Assembly (NCBI RefSeq): GCF_905207245.1 | Contig: NZ_CAJLKP010000028.1 | Span: forward strand, 1-63,997 | Source of the DNA: an uncultured Bacteroides sp. | Lineage (GTDB): Bacteria > Bacteroidota > Bacteroidia > Bacteroidales > Bacteroidaceae | Reading direction: 5' to 3' | Length of the DNA stretch: 63,997 bases | Shown: positions 8,837 to 17,704 of the stretch, in pieces | How positions within the stretch are numbered: position 1 is the stretch's first letter | Layout of the letters: each line of letters opens with the position of its first letter | The notes under the pieces: generated by a model | What the model was told of the DNA's origin: nothing | Database searches by the model: none | Seen by the model: the letters and a program-made list of their open reading frames with translations, nothing else | Position numbers and translations under genes: made by a program

Positions 8837-9535
8837 ATGCACGTATTCTATACACCCGATATACAAACCCGTGCCGAACTCCCTGAAGAGGAAGCACAAC
8901 ACTGTGTCCGCGTACTGCGCCTCAACATCGGCGACCAGATAACACTAACCGACGGTAAAGGTAACTTTTACCGTGCAGAAATCAGCGCTGCCACCAATAA
9001 ACGTTGTATCGTAAACATTCTGGAAACCACCTACCAGGAACCTCTATGGAATGGACATCTGCATATTGCCATGGCTCCCACCAAGAACATGGACCGCACG
9101 GAATGGTTTGCCGAGAAAGCCACCGAGATAGGTTTCGACGAGTTGACTTTCCTAAACTGCCGTTTCTCCGAGCGAAAGGTCATCAAGACGGAACGCATCA
9201 GCAAGATACTTGTTTCTGCCATCAAACAATCTCTCAAAGCACGCCTGCCGCAACTGAATGAAATGATTGACTTCGATAAGTTCATCGTGCAGCCTTTCAA
9301 CGGGCAAAAATTCATTGCACATTGCTATGAAGGTGAGAAACCTTTGCTAAAAGAAGTGCTCCGGAAAGGAGAAGATGCTTTGGTATTGATAGGCCCGGAA
9401 GGGGATTTCAGTGAAGAAGAAGTGCAAAAGGCTATAGCGAACGGCTTTACGCCTATCAGTCTGGGCAGGTCGAGACTACGCACAGAAACGGCCGCCTTGG
9501 TAGCCTGCCACATTCTGAATTTACAAAATCAATGA
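8837..9535 (+). CDS. rsmE: 16S rRNA m3U1498 methyltransferase
   Basis: This 232-residue SPOUT-class RNA methyltransferase has an N-terminal PUA-like domain (~1-70) and a C-terminal trefoil-knot SAM-binding domain. Signature segments are LNCRFSERKVIKTERI, VLIGPEGDFSEEEV, and the knot end ISLGRSRLRTETAAL. It methylates U1498 of 16S rRNA by family. It is tightly linked to the DUF151 gene upstream and 25 bp from the DUF4836 lipoprotein gene. Confidence 0.95.
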   Translation: MHVFYTPDIQTRAELPEEEAQHCVRVLRLNIGDQITLTDGKGNFYRAEISAATNKRCIVNILETTYQEPLWNGHLHIAMAPTKNMDRTEWFAEKATEIGFDELTFLNCRFSERKVIKTERISKILVSAIKQSLKARLPQLNEMIDFDKFIVQPFNGQKFIAHCYEGEKPLLKEVLRKGEDALVLIGPEGDFSEEEVQKAIANGFTPISLGRSRLRTETAALVACHILNLQNQ

Positions 9536-9560
9536 TAATCACACTAAAACCAAGAATGAT

Positions 9561-11114
9561 ATGAAGAAAAGTTTGTTTCCCCGCTTGGCGTTGATGGCTG
9601 TATTGATGGCTTTTGTCAGCGCATGTTCCGAGAAACAGGAGTACACGAATGTGATTCCTGCCAATGTTAGCACGGTAGTCAGCATCAACGTGAAGGCGCT
9701 GGTTGACAAAGCAGGCCTCAATGACAAGGAGAACAAAGAAGCACAGCAAAAGCTGATAGATGCATTGAAGAGTGGCATGAATGCCGCAACATTCCAGCAA
9801 GTGGAAATGATTATGAAGGACCCGAAGAAATCAGGTATCGATGTGTCAGCACCAATGTACGTTTTCAGCGCGGAAGCATTCCCTTATACTACGGTAGTTG
9901 CGAAAGTGAGCAATGAAGATGACTTACATGCACTACTGGAAACACTGGAAAAAGAGAAAATCTGCCAACCTCTGGCAAGCGGTGATGGTTTTCAGTTTAC
10001 ACAAATGAACAACCAGGTATTCCTGGCTTATACTCCTTCTGTGCTTATGCTGACTAATTATAGAGGAACTACGCAACTCGATAAAATCAAAGAAGGCATC
10101 CCCACACTGCTGAAGCAGACCAGCGAGAACAGTGTTGTATCGACACCTGCTTTCAAGAAGATGCAGAAAATGGGTGGAGATATCGATGTACTCTTCTCTC
10201 CGGCGAGCCTTTTGGGAGTATATGCCAACCAAATCAACTTTGGCCTGTCTCAGAATATCAACCTGAAAGACATGCAGATACTGGGAAGCCTCTCTTTCGA
10301 TAAAGGGAAAATCAGCATGAAGTATGAAAACTTCACTGAGAACCCCGAACTGCAAGCTATGTTCGATAAACAGAAGAAAGCAACCTGCGCCATAGAAAAC
10401 AGCTTCCTGAAATACTTCCCCAAATCTACATTGATGTACCTCAGTATGGGTATTAACGGAGAAGAATTCTACAACCTGCTGCTTGAAAACCAAGAATTCC
10501 AGAAAAATTTCTCTATAGCCAAAGCAAATGAAGTGAAAGAATTATTCGGAACATTCCAGAAAGATGTTGCAGTGGGTCTGATTAACGTCACCATGAATAA
10601 TGCTCCTACCTTCCTGCTTTATGCTAATGTGAAGAGCGCCGCCCCCGTGCAGATGCTATACGAGAAAAAGAATGAACTGGGCTTGAAACGTGGTGAAGAC
10701 ATCCTTAAACTGGGGGAAAATGAATATGTATATAAATCCAGGATGCTGAATGTATTCTTTGGTGTACGCGACAATAATCTGTATGCAACGAACGACGAAA
10801 TGTTGTACAAGAGCATAGACAAAGCCGTTAATCCGTCAATCAAAGATACTGAGTTCGCATCAAATATCAAAGGCAAGCATAGTGCTTTTGTCATCAATAC
10901 GGAAGCCATCTTGGGCCTACCGGTAGTGAAGATGTTAGGCGAATACGGCGGAGCACAATATGCAACCGCTATTGCTCTGGTTGACAAAGTAGCTTACATG
11001 GAAGCCGTAGGCGACCCGAACAATAATGCAGAAATGGTCATTCAGTTGAAAGACAAGAATGTAAATGCACTAAAACAGATTGTAAACTTCATCAAAGAGT
11101 TTGCAGGCATCTAA
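9561..11114 (+). CDS. DUF4836 family lipoprotein
   Basis: This 517-residue protein has a lipoprotein signal peptide ending VSACSEK (lipid-modified Cys near residue 22). The mature part begins EKQEYTNVIPANVSTVVSINVKAL, which I recognise as the DUF4836 family of Bacteroidetes; function is unknown. The chain is repetitive in fold, alternating long helices with beta strands. The adjacent ABC ATPase gene begins 12 bp later, so it may be a periplasmic partner of that transporter. That link is contextual only. Confidence 0.8.
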   Translation: MKKSLFPRLALMAVLMAFVSACSEKQEYTNVIPANVSTVVSINVKALVDKAGLNDKENKEAQQKLIDALKSGMNAATFQQVEMIMKDPKKSGIDVSAPMYVFSAEAFPYTTVVAKVSNEDDLHALLETLEKEKICQPLASGDGFQFTQMNNQVFLAYTPSVLMLTNYRGTTQLDKIKEGIPTLLKQTSENSVVSTPAFKKMQKMGGDIDVLFSPASLLGVYANQINFGLSQNINLKDMQILGSLSFDKGKISMKYENFTENPELQAMFDKQKKATCAIENSFLKYFPKSTLMYLSMGINGEEFYNLLLENQEFQKNFSIAKANEVKELFGTFQKDVAVGLINVTMNNAPTFLLYANVKSAAPVQMLYEKKNELGLKRGEDILKLGENEYVYKSRMLNVFFGVRDNNLYATNDEMLYKSIDKAVNPSIKDTEFASNIKGKHSAFVINTEAILGLPVVKMLGEYGGAQYATAIALVDKVAYMEAVGDPNNNAEMVIQLKDKNVNALKQIVNFIKEFAGI

Positions 11115-11126
11115 TCCCGATTAATA

Positions 11127-11771
11127 ATGGAAATCATTCATCTGCGGCAAACACTTCCCCAAGTGTTTGCCGACCGGGATGCCATCACATCCGATGTATG
11201 GCACCAAGACCTTGTGCTACGAAAAGGAGAGCGGTATCTGATTGAAGCCGCATCCGGCACGGGAAAATCTTCGTTATGTAGCTATCTCTACGGATATCGC
11301 CACGACTATCAGGGTATTATCAATTTTGATGAACAAAACATCTGTTCACTCTCTATTCATGAATGGGTGGAGTTACGGAAACATTCACTGAGTATGCTGT
11401 TTCAGGAACTTCGCATCTTCCCCGAACTGACAGCATTAGAAAATATCCAGTTGAAAAACCGGCTCACCAATTATAAAAAGAAAAAAAAAATCCTTGCCTT
11501 TTTCGAGATGCTCGGTATATCCGATAAAGTAAATGAGAAAGCCGGAAAGCTATCCTTCGGGCAACAGCAACGTGTAGCTTTTATTCGCGCGCTCTGCCAA
11601 CCGTTCGACTTTATCTTTCTGGATGAGCCTATCAGCCATCTGGATGATGATAATGGCACACTGATGGGGCGTATACTGACCGAGGAAGCCGAACAGCAAG
11701 GTGCAGGAGTGATTGTTACTTCTATCGGAAAACATATAGGATTAGAGTATAATAAAATATTGAAACTATAA
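11127..11771 (+). CDS. ABC transporter ATP-binding protein (LolD/MacB-like)
   Basis: This 214-residue nucleotide-binding subunit has Walker A AASGTGKSS, Q-loop LFQELRIF, ABC signature LSFGQQQRV, Walker B FIFLDEP and an H-loop region beginning VIVTSIGKH, where the usual His position is less standard. A run of ten A bases (11481-11490) encodes part of a KKKKK stretch and is a potential slippage site. The partner permease is the FtsX-type gene at 11962, separated by a palindromic repeat that probably inserted into the operon. The substrate is not evident. Confidence 0.88.
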   Translation: MEIIHLRQTLPQVFADRDAITSDVWHQDLVLRKGERYLIEAASGTGKSSLCSYLYGYRHDYQGIINFDEQNICSLSIHEWVELRKHSLSMLFQELRIFPELTALENIQLKNRLTNYKKKKKILAFFEMLGISDKVNEKAGKLSFGQQQRVAFIRALCQPFDFIFLDEPISHLDDDNGTLMGRILTEEAEQQGAGVIVTSIGKHIGLEYNKILKL

Positions 11772-11940
11772 ATGATAATTTAGCGCAAAGCGCTAAATTA
11801 AGTTACAAGCTACCAGTAACGAGTTGCTGCGCTGTACTCGTGGGTGAATAATTATTCGCCCGGCTATCACACCGAAAGGCACTTGTCACTCGTAGCTTGT
11901 AGCTCGTCACTTATCGCGCGAAGCGCGATAAATTATCATT
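11771..11940. repeat. 170-bp compound palindromic repeat (MITE/REP-like) inside the ABC operon
   Basis: The ends AATGATAATTTA (11771-11782) and TAAATTATCATT (11929-11940) are a perfect 12-bp inverted repeat. Each arm holds its own hairpin: left 11776-11800 (11-bp stem around GCGC-AAA-GCGC), right 11911-11931 (9-bp stem around GCGC-GAA-GCGC). Inside these, a second imperfect inverted repeat surrounds the shared motif ACAAGCTAC, so the whole unit can fold into a long branched stem. No transposase is encoded. The element fills nearly all of the space between the two ABC transporter genes. Confidence 0.8.
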
Positions 11941-11961
11941 TAACAATAACATCAAACTTCA

Positions 11962-13167
11962 ATGAACAGACTTGTTTGGAAACTTCTCCGTCAACACATC
12001 AGCATCGGGCAACTGAGCGGTTTTTTTCTCGCCAATATCTTCGGAATGCTGATTGTACTACTGAGCGTGCAATTTTATAAGGATGTCCTTCCCGTTTTCA
12101 CGCAGGGAGACAGTTTCATGAAAAAGGATTATATCATCGCTACTAAGAAAATCAGCGCCCTCGGCAGCCTCACCGGACAAAGTAATACTTTCTCCAAAGA
12201 AGAAATCAAGGAACTGGAAGCCCAACCTTTCACGCGTAGCGTAGGTGCCTTTACCCCTACACTATTCAAAGTATCAGCAGGACTGGGAATGCAACAAGCC
12301 GGTATACGTATATCCACTGATATGTTTTTCGAGTCTGTTCCGGATGCTTTTGTCGATGTCAGCCTGGACAAGTGGCACTTTGACGAGGAAACAAAGACCA
12401 TACCTATTATCATTCCCCGCAATTACCTGAACCTTTATAACTTTGGCTTTGCGCAAAGCCGCAACCTGCCGAAATTGTCGGAAGGTGTAATGGGATTGAT
12501 ACAAATGGACATCATTATGCGCGGCAATGGACATATGGAGCAGTACAAAGGAAATATCGTCGGCTTCTCCAACCGCCTGAATACGATTCTCGTTCCGCAA
12601 TCGTTTATGGAATGGGCCAATAAGACGTTTGCCCCCGAGCGGGATGCACAGTCATCCCGCCTTATCGTAGAAGTGAAGAACCCTACAGATACAGCTATTA
12701 CCGACTACTTCCAACAGAAGAATTATGAAACCGAAGGAGACAATCTGGATGCCGGGAAGACTACCTACTTCCTGCGCCTCATTACGGGTATTGTTTCGGG
12801 TGTGGGATTGTTCATCAGCATCCTGTCTTTCTATATATTGATGCTGAGTGTATTCCTGCTGCTTCAAAAGAATACGGCAAAGTTGGAGAACCTGTTATTA
12901 ATAGGTTACAGTCCTTCTAAAGTGGCGCTACCTTATCATGTGCTGACTGTAGGATTAAACCTCCTCGTGCTATTCCTTGCCATTTGTGGCGTGGCATGGT
13001 TGCAGAGTTACTACACAGGGGTTCTGCAAACTCTGCTTCCACAACTGGAAACAGGCTCTCTCCTCCCCTGCATCTTTGCCGGAAGTATCTTATTCATAGT
13101 GGTATCCACCCTGAATATACTCCTGATACGCAGGAAAGTTCTCTCTATCTGGAAAGGCAATAAATAA
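11962..13167 (+). CDS. ABC transporter permease, FtsX-like
   Basis: This 401-residue inner-membrane permease has one N-terminal membrane helix (~20-45), a large extracytoplasmic domain (~50-265) and three C-terminal helices (~275-395), the MacB/LolE/FtsX layout. It pairs with the ATP-binding gene at 11127. It ends 8 bp before the stop of the convergent HTCS gene, leaving no room for a conventional terminator. The substrate (lipoprotein, peptide or drug) cannot be told from sequence. Confidence 0.85.
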   Translation: MNRLVWKLLRQHISIGQLSGFFLANIFGMLIVLLSVQFYKDVLPVFTQGDSFMKKDYIIATKKISALGSLTGQSNTFSKEEIKELEAQPFTRSVGAFTPTLFKVSAGLGMQQAGIRISTDMFFESVPDAFVDVSLDKWHFDEETKTIPIIIPRNYLNLYNFGFAQSRNLPKLSEGVMGLIQMDIIMRGNGHMEQYKGNIVGFSNRLNTILVPQSFMEWANKTFAPERDAQSSRLIVEVKNPTDTAITDYFQQKNYETEGDNLDAGKTTYFLRLITGIVSGVGLFISILSFYILMLSVFLLLQKNTAKLENLLLIGYSPSKVALPYHVLTVGLNLLVLFLAICGVAWLQSYYTGVLQTLLPQLETGSLLPCIFAGSILFIVVSTLNILLIRRKVLSIWKGNK

Positions 13168-13175
13168 AGAGGCTT

Positions 13176-16100
13176 TTAGCTACTCCCTTGATGTGCCTGC
13201 ATATATTCCTTGGGCGACATTCCATGAACTTCCTTGAAAGAACTGGAGAAATGCGACAGGTTCGTGTAACCTGTTGCATATGCCACTTCTGACACTGTCA
13301 GCTTCTTCTCTTTCAACAAGGCGGCAGCTTGTTGAAGGCGGATATTTTTAATAAAGTCTCGTGCCGATAGATTCGTCAGTTCCTTCAACTTGCGATGCAC
13401 ATGGACACGGCTCAGACCAACATTGGCTGCCAACATCTCCACATTCAGTTCCGTATTGGAGAGGTTTTCATTGATAACCTTCATTATCTTGCTCATCAAT
13501 ATCTCGTCCGCAGACTTCATCGATAACTTCTGCACCTTGTCTTCCTGCTGTTGTGCCCCACTGAATTTACTCTTCAACAGCTTACGATTAGCTATCAGAT
13601 TGGCAATCGTACTTTTCAGCAACTCCGTATTGAAAGGCTTCACCATATAAGCATCCGCACCGGTTGCCATACCCTCCATCGTATCTTCCGGTTTAGACTT
13701 GGCTGTCAGCAGAATAACAGGCACATGATTGACATTCGTATTCTGCTTCATTTTCCGGCAAAGGGATAATCCATCCATTTCCGGCATCATAATGTCACTG
13801 ATTACCAAATCAGGAGTATCCGCAAGAATCGTATCATAAGCCTCTTTTCCATTCTTACACATCATAATCCTGTAGTCTCCTTCCAGTTCCTCTTTCAGAT
13901 AAGAAAGAATTTCCTCCTCATCTTCCACTATCAATATGCGCATGCGGTTCTTCGCTTTCCCTGCTTTTCTGTCTTCCGCATCTTCTTCCTCTCCTTCAAA
14001 AGTTTCCTCAAAATCAGGCTTCTCCGGTTTCACCAACACTGCATGGGGCGTAGTTGCCATTTCCACATCTTCCAGTTCATTCGTCCGCAGGTGGGCGGAC
14101 CCCATCGGAATACGAATAATGAAACGGCTGCCCGGAGCATCCTCCCGGTTCTCTGCCAAAATAATCCCATGATGCAATTCCACCAACGAACGGGACAGGT
14201 GCAAACCGATACCCGTACCGAAGTTAGACTTCGTCACATCATTATCTATTTGATAGAAACGCTCAAAGATACGCTCTACCTTTTCCCTGTCGAGCCCGAT
14301 GCCACTATCAGTCACCATTATCTCAAAGTATTCTTTCAGAGGGTCCCGGCGAGTGGAGTCGCGTCCGGTAGAAAGTTTCACAGTAATCTCTCCCTGTTCC
14401 GGAGTGTACTTGAATGCGTTAGAGAAGATATTCATCAATATCTTGTCGAAGTTATTCATATCCACCCATACTTTCAGTTGCGGCATGGCGTGTTCAAAAG
14501 TGAAGTATATCTTCTTCTTCCGCGCCATATAGTCGAAAGTGAGCATCACATCGTCAATAAACCCCACCATATCCGTCTCCCGGAACTTCATGAACATCTG
14601 TCCCTTATCCAGTTTACGAATGTCCATCAACTGGTTTATCAAGCGAAGAATACGTTGTGCATTCCGGTAAATCATCAGATACGTTTTCTGCACCTCCCCA
14701 CCTTTCTTTTCAGCCAGCAACTTCTCCAGTGGGTTGATAATAAGCGTCATCGGAGTGCGTATTTCGTGGGAGATGTTGATGAAGAACTGCAATTTCGCCT
14801 CATTCAACTGCTCGGCATGTTCGCGGTTCATAATCTCACGGCGATGGCGCATGCGCGACAAGATATAGTTGATAATACCTACCACCAGCAAACCAAACAG
14901 GAAAATGTAAATGCAATAGGCCCACCACATTTCATACCAAGGCGGAGTAATCAGAATCTTCACCGTACGCACCTCCGAAAGATTACCGTGACTCAATGCC
15001 CGCACATGGAATGTATATTTACCCGGCGGAAGATTATTGTAGGTCACCCTGTTCACACCCGGCTCGGTACTGAGCCACTGGTTGCTCAACTCTTCAATCT
15101 TATACTGATAGGATATCTGCTCCGGATTGTTATACTGCAACGTGGAGAAAACGATGCTGAACGTATTGTCATAATGAGCCAACTGAAACAGATTTGCGTC
15201 CAGCACGGAAGTATACATAACAGTATGGCCTCCCGAACGCGTATTCTTACGGACAGGCTGATTAAAGATAAAGAAGTCCGTAATCCAGACACGGGTATCT
15301 TTCTGCACACTGCCTATGGACGAGGGCAGGAAGCAAGTGATACCGTTGATGCCACCAAAATAGATTTTCCCGGTGCGGTCCTTATAAAACGCCCCGTGCG
15401 TAAACTCATTTCCCTGCAAACCGTCTCCGGCATAATAATTAATGAAACGGCTATTCACCACGTCATATTTGCAGATGCCCATATACGTACTTATCCATAT
15501 GTTATCCCTTTCGTCCTCACAAAGTCCGCAAATCACATTATTGGGTAAGCCGTCTGCCATCGTGAAGCATTTCAGTTCCTCGGTCTTTTTGTCGAAACGG
15601 TACAGCCCGTCAGTCGTACCCGCCCAAATGTTTCCGGCATGGTCTTCCTGCAATACATACCCCACGCGGTCCTCAATCAGGGAGTTTACTTTGCGGAAGT
15701 TGATAAAACTCTCGCTCTCCGGATTGAAACAACTAATGCCTTTATAATGTCCCAGCCAGATCAGTCCCTCACTATCACAAAAGATATAGTTCACCCAGTC
15801 ATTAGCCAGTTCGTTGCGGGTCAGGTCTCCTGTTTCGTCTTTGGACGATTCGTAATGTTTCAGGATTTTCGTCACCAGGTTATATTGGTAGAAACCTGAG
15901 CCGAAAGTGCCAATATAAAGATTCTTATGCCGATCTTCCGTTATGGAGAATATCTTCTCGTTGTCGATGGGTAACGGATATTCACACTCTCCCGTCCACC
16001 TGTTCAGCTTTGCCAGGCCTCGTGTGTAAGAACCCAGCCAGAAGTCTCCGTTTGTATCCTCGTACATACACATGATGGTATTGGCAACGGACCGCGAACT

Positions 16101-17279
16101 ATTACCCGGCTGATAATGCCGCAGCCTATTCCCTTCCGCATCCAATTCGTATACGCCTTCATTATCAGTGCCCACCCATAAGTGATGGTTGCTGTCTTGA
16201 TAGATGGACATCACACAGCCCTGCCCGATAGGATTATAATAGATAGACTTATGACCATAATACTCAAATGGGTTCTCGTGTTTCGGAATCAAAGCAATCC
16301 CGCGCTGAAACAGCCCCAACCACAGATTCTTATCCCTGTCTTCCAGTATGGCATGTATCTTTCCCTCCGAGAAATCCAGTGGAGCGGAATTAATGCTATA
16401 ATCTTCAATTTTTCCGGTCATCCGGTTATAGGTTTTCAGCCCCTGTCCGTCAGTGCCTATCAACAAGCGCTCTTCCACCAACGTCAGGCAATAGACCGAC
16501 AACGCTCCTCCACCTTCGCAAGGAACGGGAATAAATTGATTCTTCTTGCGATCATACAGTGATAGTCCCTGTTTTTGAGTCCCGATAAACAAGTTTCCAT
16601 ATTTATCTTCCGCAATAGCAGAAACGTAATTGTCATTAATCACCGGATATCTGAACACACGCACCTCTTTCGTTGTAGGCAAATAGCAAATCAGTCCGTG
16701 ACCTTCGGTACCTATCCATATGTTATAATGGGAGTCTTCATAGAGATTGGACTGGAAATTATAGTTTACCTGTCTCATGATTTCATCAATAGACACCGCC
16801 TGCTGCCGCTGCTCGTCGAGTCGGAAAATACCTTGTCCGGTGGTCACTATCCAGATTTCCCCGTTATGCAACCTCTGCATCTGCGTGACGTGCGGAAAAA
16901 CCCGCTTGCCTGCACGTATCATCGGTATTTCACGGAAACTGTCCGTCTCGGAATTATACCTCATCAGCCCATCAATGCAGCCCACCAGCAGATTCCGTCC
17001 GTTATCTTCAAAGAGTGTGCGCACGTAGTTATTTTTAATGGAAGTGGAGTCGCCCGAGATGTGCTTGTAGTTCGAAAAGCGAAGTCCGTCGAACTTGTTC
17101 AACCCGTACTCCGTTGCTATCCAGATGAACCCTCTCTCATCCTGAAATATCTGATTGATAAGACTGCTTGACAGTTCATTATTGGTAGAGTAGAATTTAC
17201 CGGTCTGTGCCGATACTGGCAAGCCAACCAAACACAGCAATAAGATAATAAGGAGGAGTTTGTTACGAACTGTTTTCAT
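13176..17279 (-). CDS. Hybrid two-component system sensor/regulator (HTCS1)
   Basis: This 1367-residue one-protein signalling system is of the type that controls Bacteroides polysaccharide loci. In order it has a signal peptide (1-25), two seven-bladed periplasmic propellers built from Reg_prop repeats (~26-690, recurrent IWIGTxxxGL motifs), a Y_Y_Y domain (LPPGKYTFHVRAL), a membrane helix, HisKA with the H-box NISHEIRTP (His838), HATPase (NIFSNAFKYT, GIGLHLSRSLV), a receiver with DIMMPEMDG (Asp1162), and an AraC-type DNA-binding domain at the C-terminus. It is divergent from SusC operon A, its likely target. The ligand is probably a xylo-oligosaccharide, by context. Confidence 0.95.
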   Translation of the reverse strand: MKTVRNKLLLIILLLCLVGLPVSAQTGKFYSTNNELSSSLINQIFQDERGFIWIATEYGLNKFDGLRFSNYKHISGDSTSIKNNYVRTLFEDNGRNLLVGCIDGLMRYNSETDSFREIPMIRAGKRVFPHVTQMQRLHNGEIWIVTTGQGIFRLDEQRQQAVSIDEIMRQVNYNFQSNLYEDSHYNIWIGTEGHGLICYLPTTKEVRVFRYPVINDNYVSAIAEDKYGNLFIGTQKQGLSLYDRKKNQFIPVPCEGGGALSVYCLTLVEERLLIGTDGQGLKTYNRMTGKIEDYSINSAPLDFSEGKIHAILEDRDKNLWLGLFQRGIALIPKHENPFEYYGHKSIYYNPIGQGCVMSIYQDSNHHLWVGTDNEGVYELDAEGNRLRHYQPGNSSRSVANTIMCMYEDTNGDFWLGSYTRGLAKLNRWTGECEYPLPIDNEKIFSITEDRHKNLYIGTFGSGFYQYNLVTKILKHYESSKDETGDLTRNELANDWVNYIFCDSEGLIWLGHYKGISCFNPESESFINFRKVNSLIEDRVGYVLQEDHAGNIWAGTTDGLYRFDKKTEELKCFTMADGLPNNVICGLCEDERDNIWISTYMGICKYDVVNSRFINYYAGDGLQGNEFTHGAFYKDRTGKIYFGGINGITCFLPSSIGSVQKDTRVWITDFFIFNQPVRKNTRSGGHTVMYTSVLDANLFQLAHYDNTFSIVFSTLQYNNPEQISYQYKIEELSNQWLSTEPGVNRVTYNNLPPGKYTFHVRALSHGNLSEVRTVKILITPPWYEMWWAYCIYIFLFGLLVVGIINYILSRMRHRREIMNREHAEQLNEAKLQFFINISHEIRTPMTLIINPLEKLLAEKKGGEVQKTYLMIYRNAQRILRLINQLMDIRKLDKGQMFMKFRETDMVGFIDDVMLTFDYMARKKKIYFTFEHAMPQLKVWVDMNNFDKILMNIFSNAFKYTPEQGEITVKLSTGRDSTRRDPLKEYFEIMVTDSGIGLDREKVERIFERFYQIDNDVTKSNFGTGIGLHLSRSLVELHHGIILAENREDAPGSRFIIRIPMGSAHLRTNELEDVEMATTPHAVLVKPEKPDFEETFEGEEEDAEDRKAGKAKNRMRILIVEDEEEILSYLKEELEGDYRIMMCKNGKEAYDTILADTPDLVISDIMMPEMDGLSLCRKMKQNTNVNHVPVILLTAKSKPEDTMEGMATGADAYMVKPFNTELLKSTIANLIANRKLLKSKFSGAQQQEDKVQKLSMKSADEILMSKIMKVINENLSNTELNVEMLAANVGLSRVHVHRKLKELTNLSARDFIKNIRLQQAAALLKEKKLTVSEVAYATGYTNLSHFSSSFKEVHGMSPKEYMQAHQGSS

Positions 17280-17302
17280 TGTATTCTATACTTAAAGGTA
17301 AG

Positions 17303-17310
17303 CAAAGATA
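17303..17310 (-). promoter_or_regulatory. Putative -7 box for HTCS1
   Basis: The minus strand reads TATCTTTG, a match to TAnnTTTG, 23 bp upstream of the HTCS1 start. No phased operator repeats occur at the matching distance, in keeping with a basal promoter for the sensor. Confidence 0.5.
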
Positions 17311-17440
17311 AGAAAAACTTTCGAGATGCACCCGACTATCGGATGAATTAAAGTGAGATTCATCTATGCTCGGTTCCCATGAAAAATGTAACAGGTATAC
17401 AGGTCAAGCAAGAAGGATATGCCTGCAAAAGAAACGTTTT

Positions 17441-17569
17441 ATGTATCATTTACCCATCTGACGTAACACCAGCAAATAATTTTGTAACACAGGGAAAAGT
17501 CATGTTACATTTAAATGCAACACAGGCTACAATTTTTCATCAGTATATCCGATTAATCAAATACCTTTG
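17441..17569 (+). promoter_or_regulatory. Operon A promoter with phased ATGTWACAT repeats
   Basis: Motif starts are 17441 (ATGTATCAT), 17461 (ACGTAACAC), 17482 (TTGTAACAC) and 17502 (ATGTTACAT), spaced 20, 21 and 20 bp. A TACCTTTG -7 box follows at 17562. The last clear repeat is 60 bp from the box, against 38-39 bp in the three related promoters; a degenerate copy (AGGCTAC at 17524) would fill the missing turn. The leader to ATG 17705 is about 130 nt. Confidence 0.7.
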
Positions 17570-17704
17570 TCTCAGACGAAAAGCGAAGTTTAACCCTTTA
17601 ATACCAATGAATGTACATATGAAAACCTGAGAATGAAAAACATGTCTTCACATCTTTATTAAAGAAAGAGAATATTATTGTTATCCAATTTAATTAATTT
17701 CATC

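Noticed and set aside
11481..11490. Ten-A run in the ABC ATPase gene as a phase-variation switch
   Set aside because: It encodes in-frame Lys codons in an intact gene; A-runs of this size are not by themselves evidence of switching.
14043..15548. A 501-codon open frame on the plus strand
   Set aside because: It lies wholly opposite the HTCS1 coding sequence, has no signal, domain or promoter, and its composition is that of an antisense shadow.
17386..17392. Extra ATGTAAC upstream of operon A as a fifth operator site
   Set aside because: It is 55 bp from the next site and does not fit the 20-21 bp phase; it may be chance or serve HTCS1.
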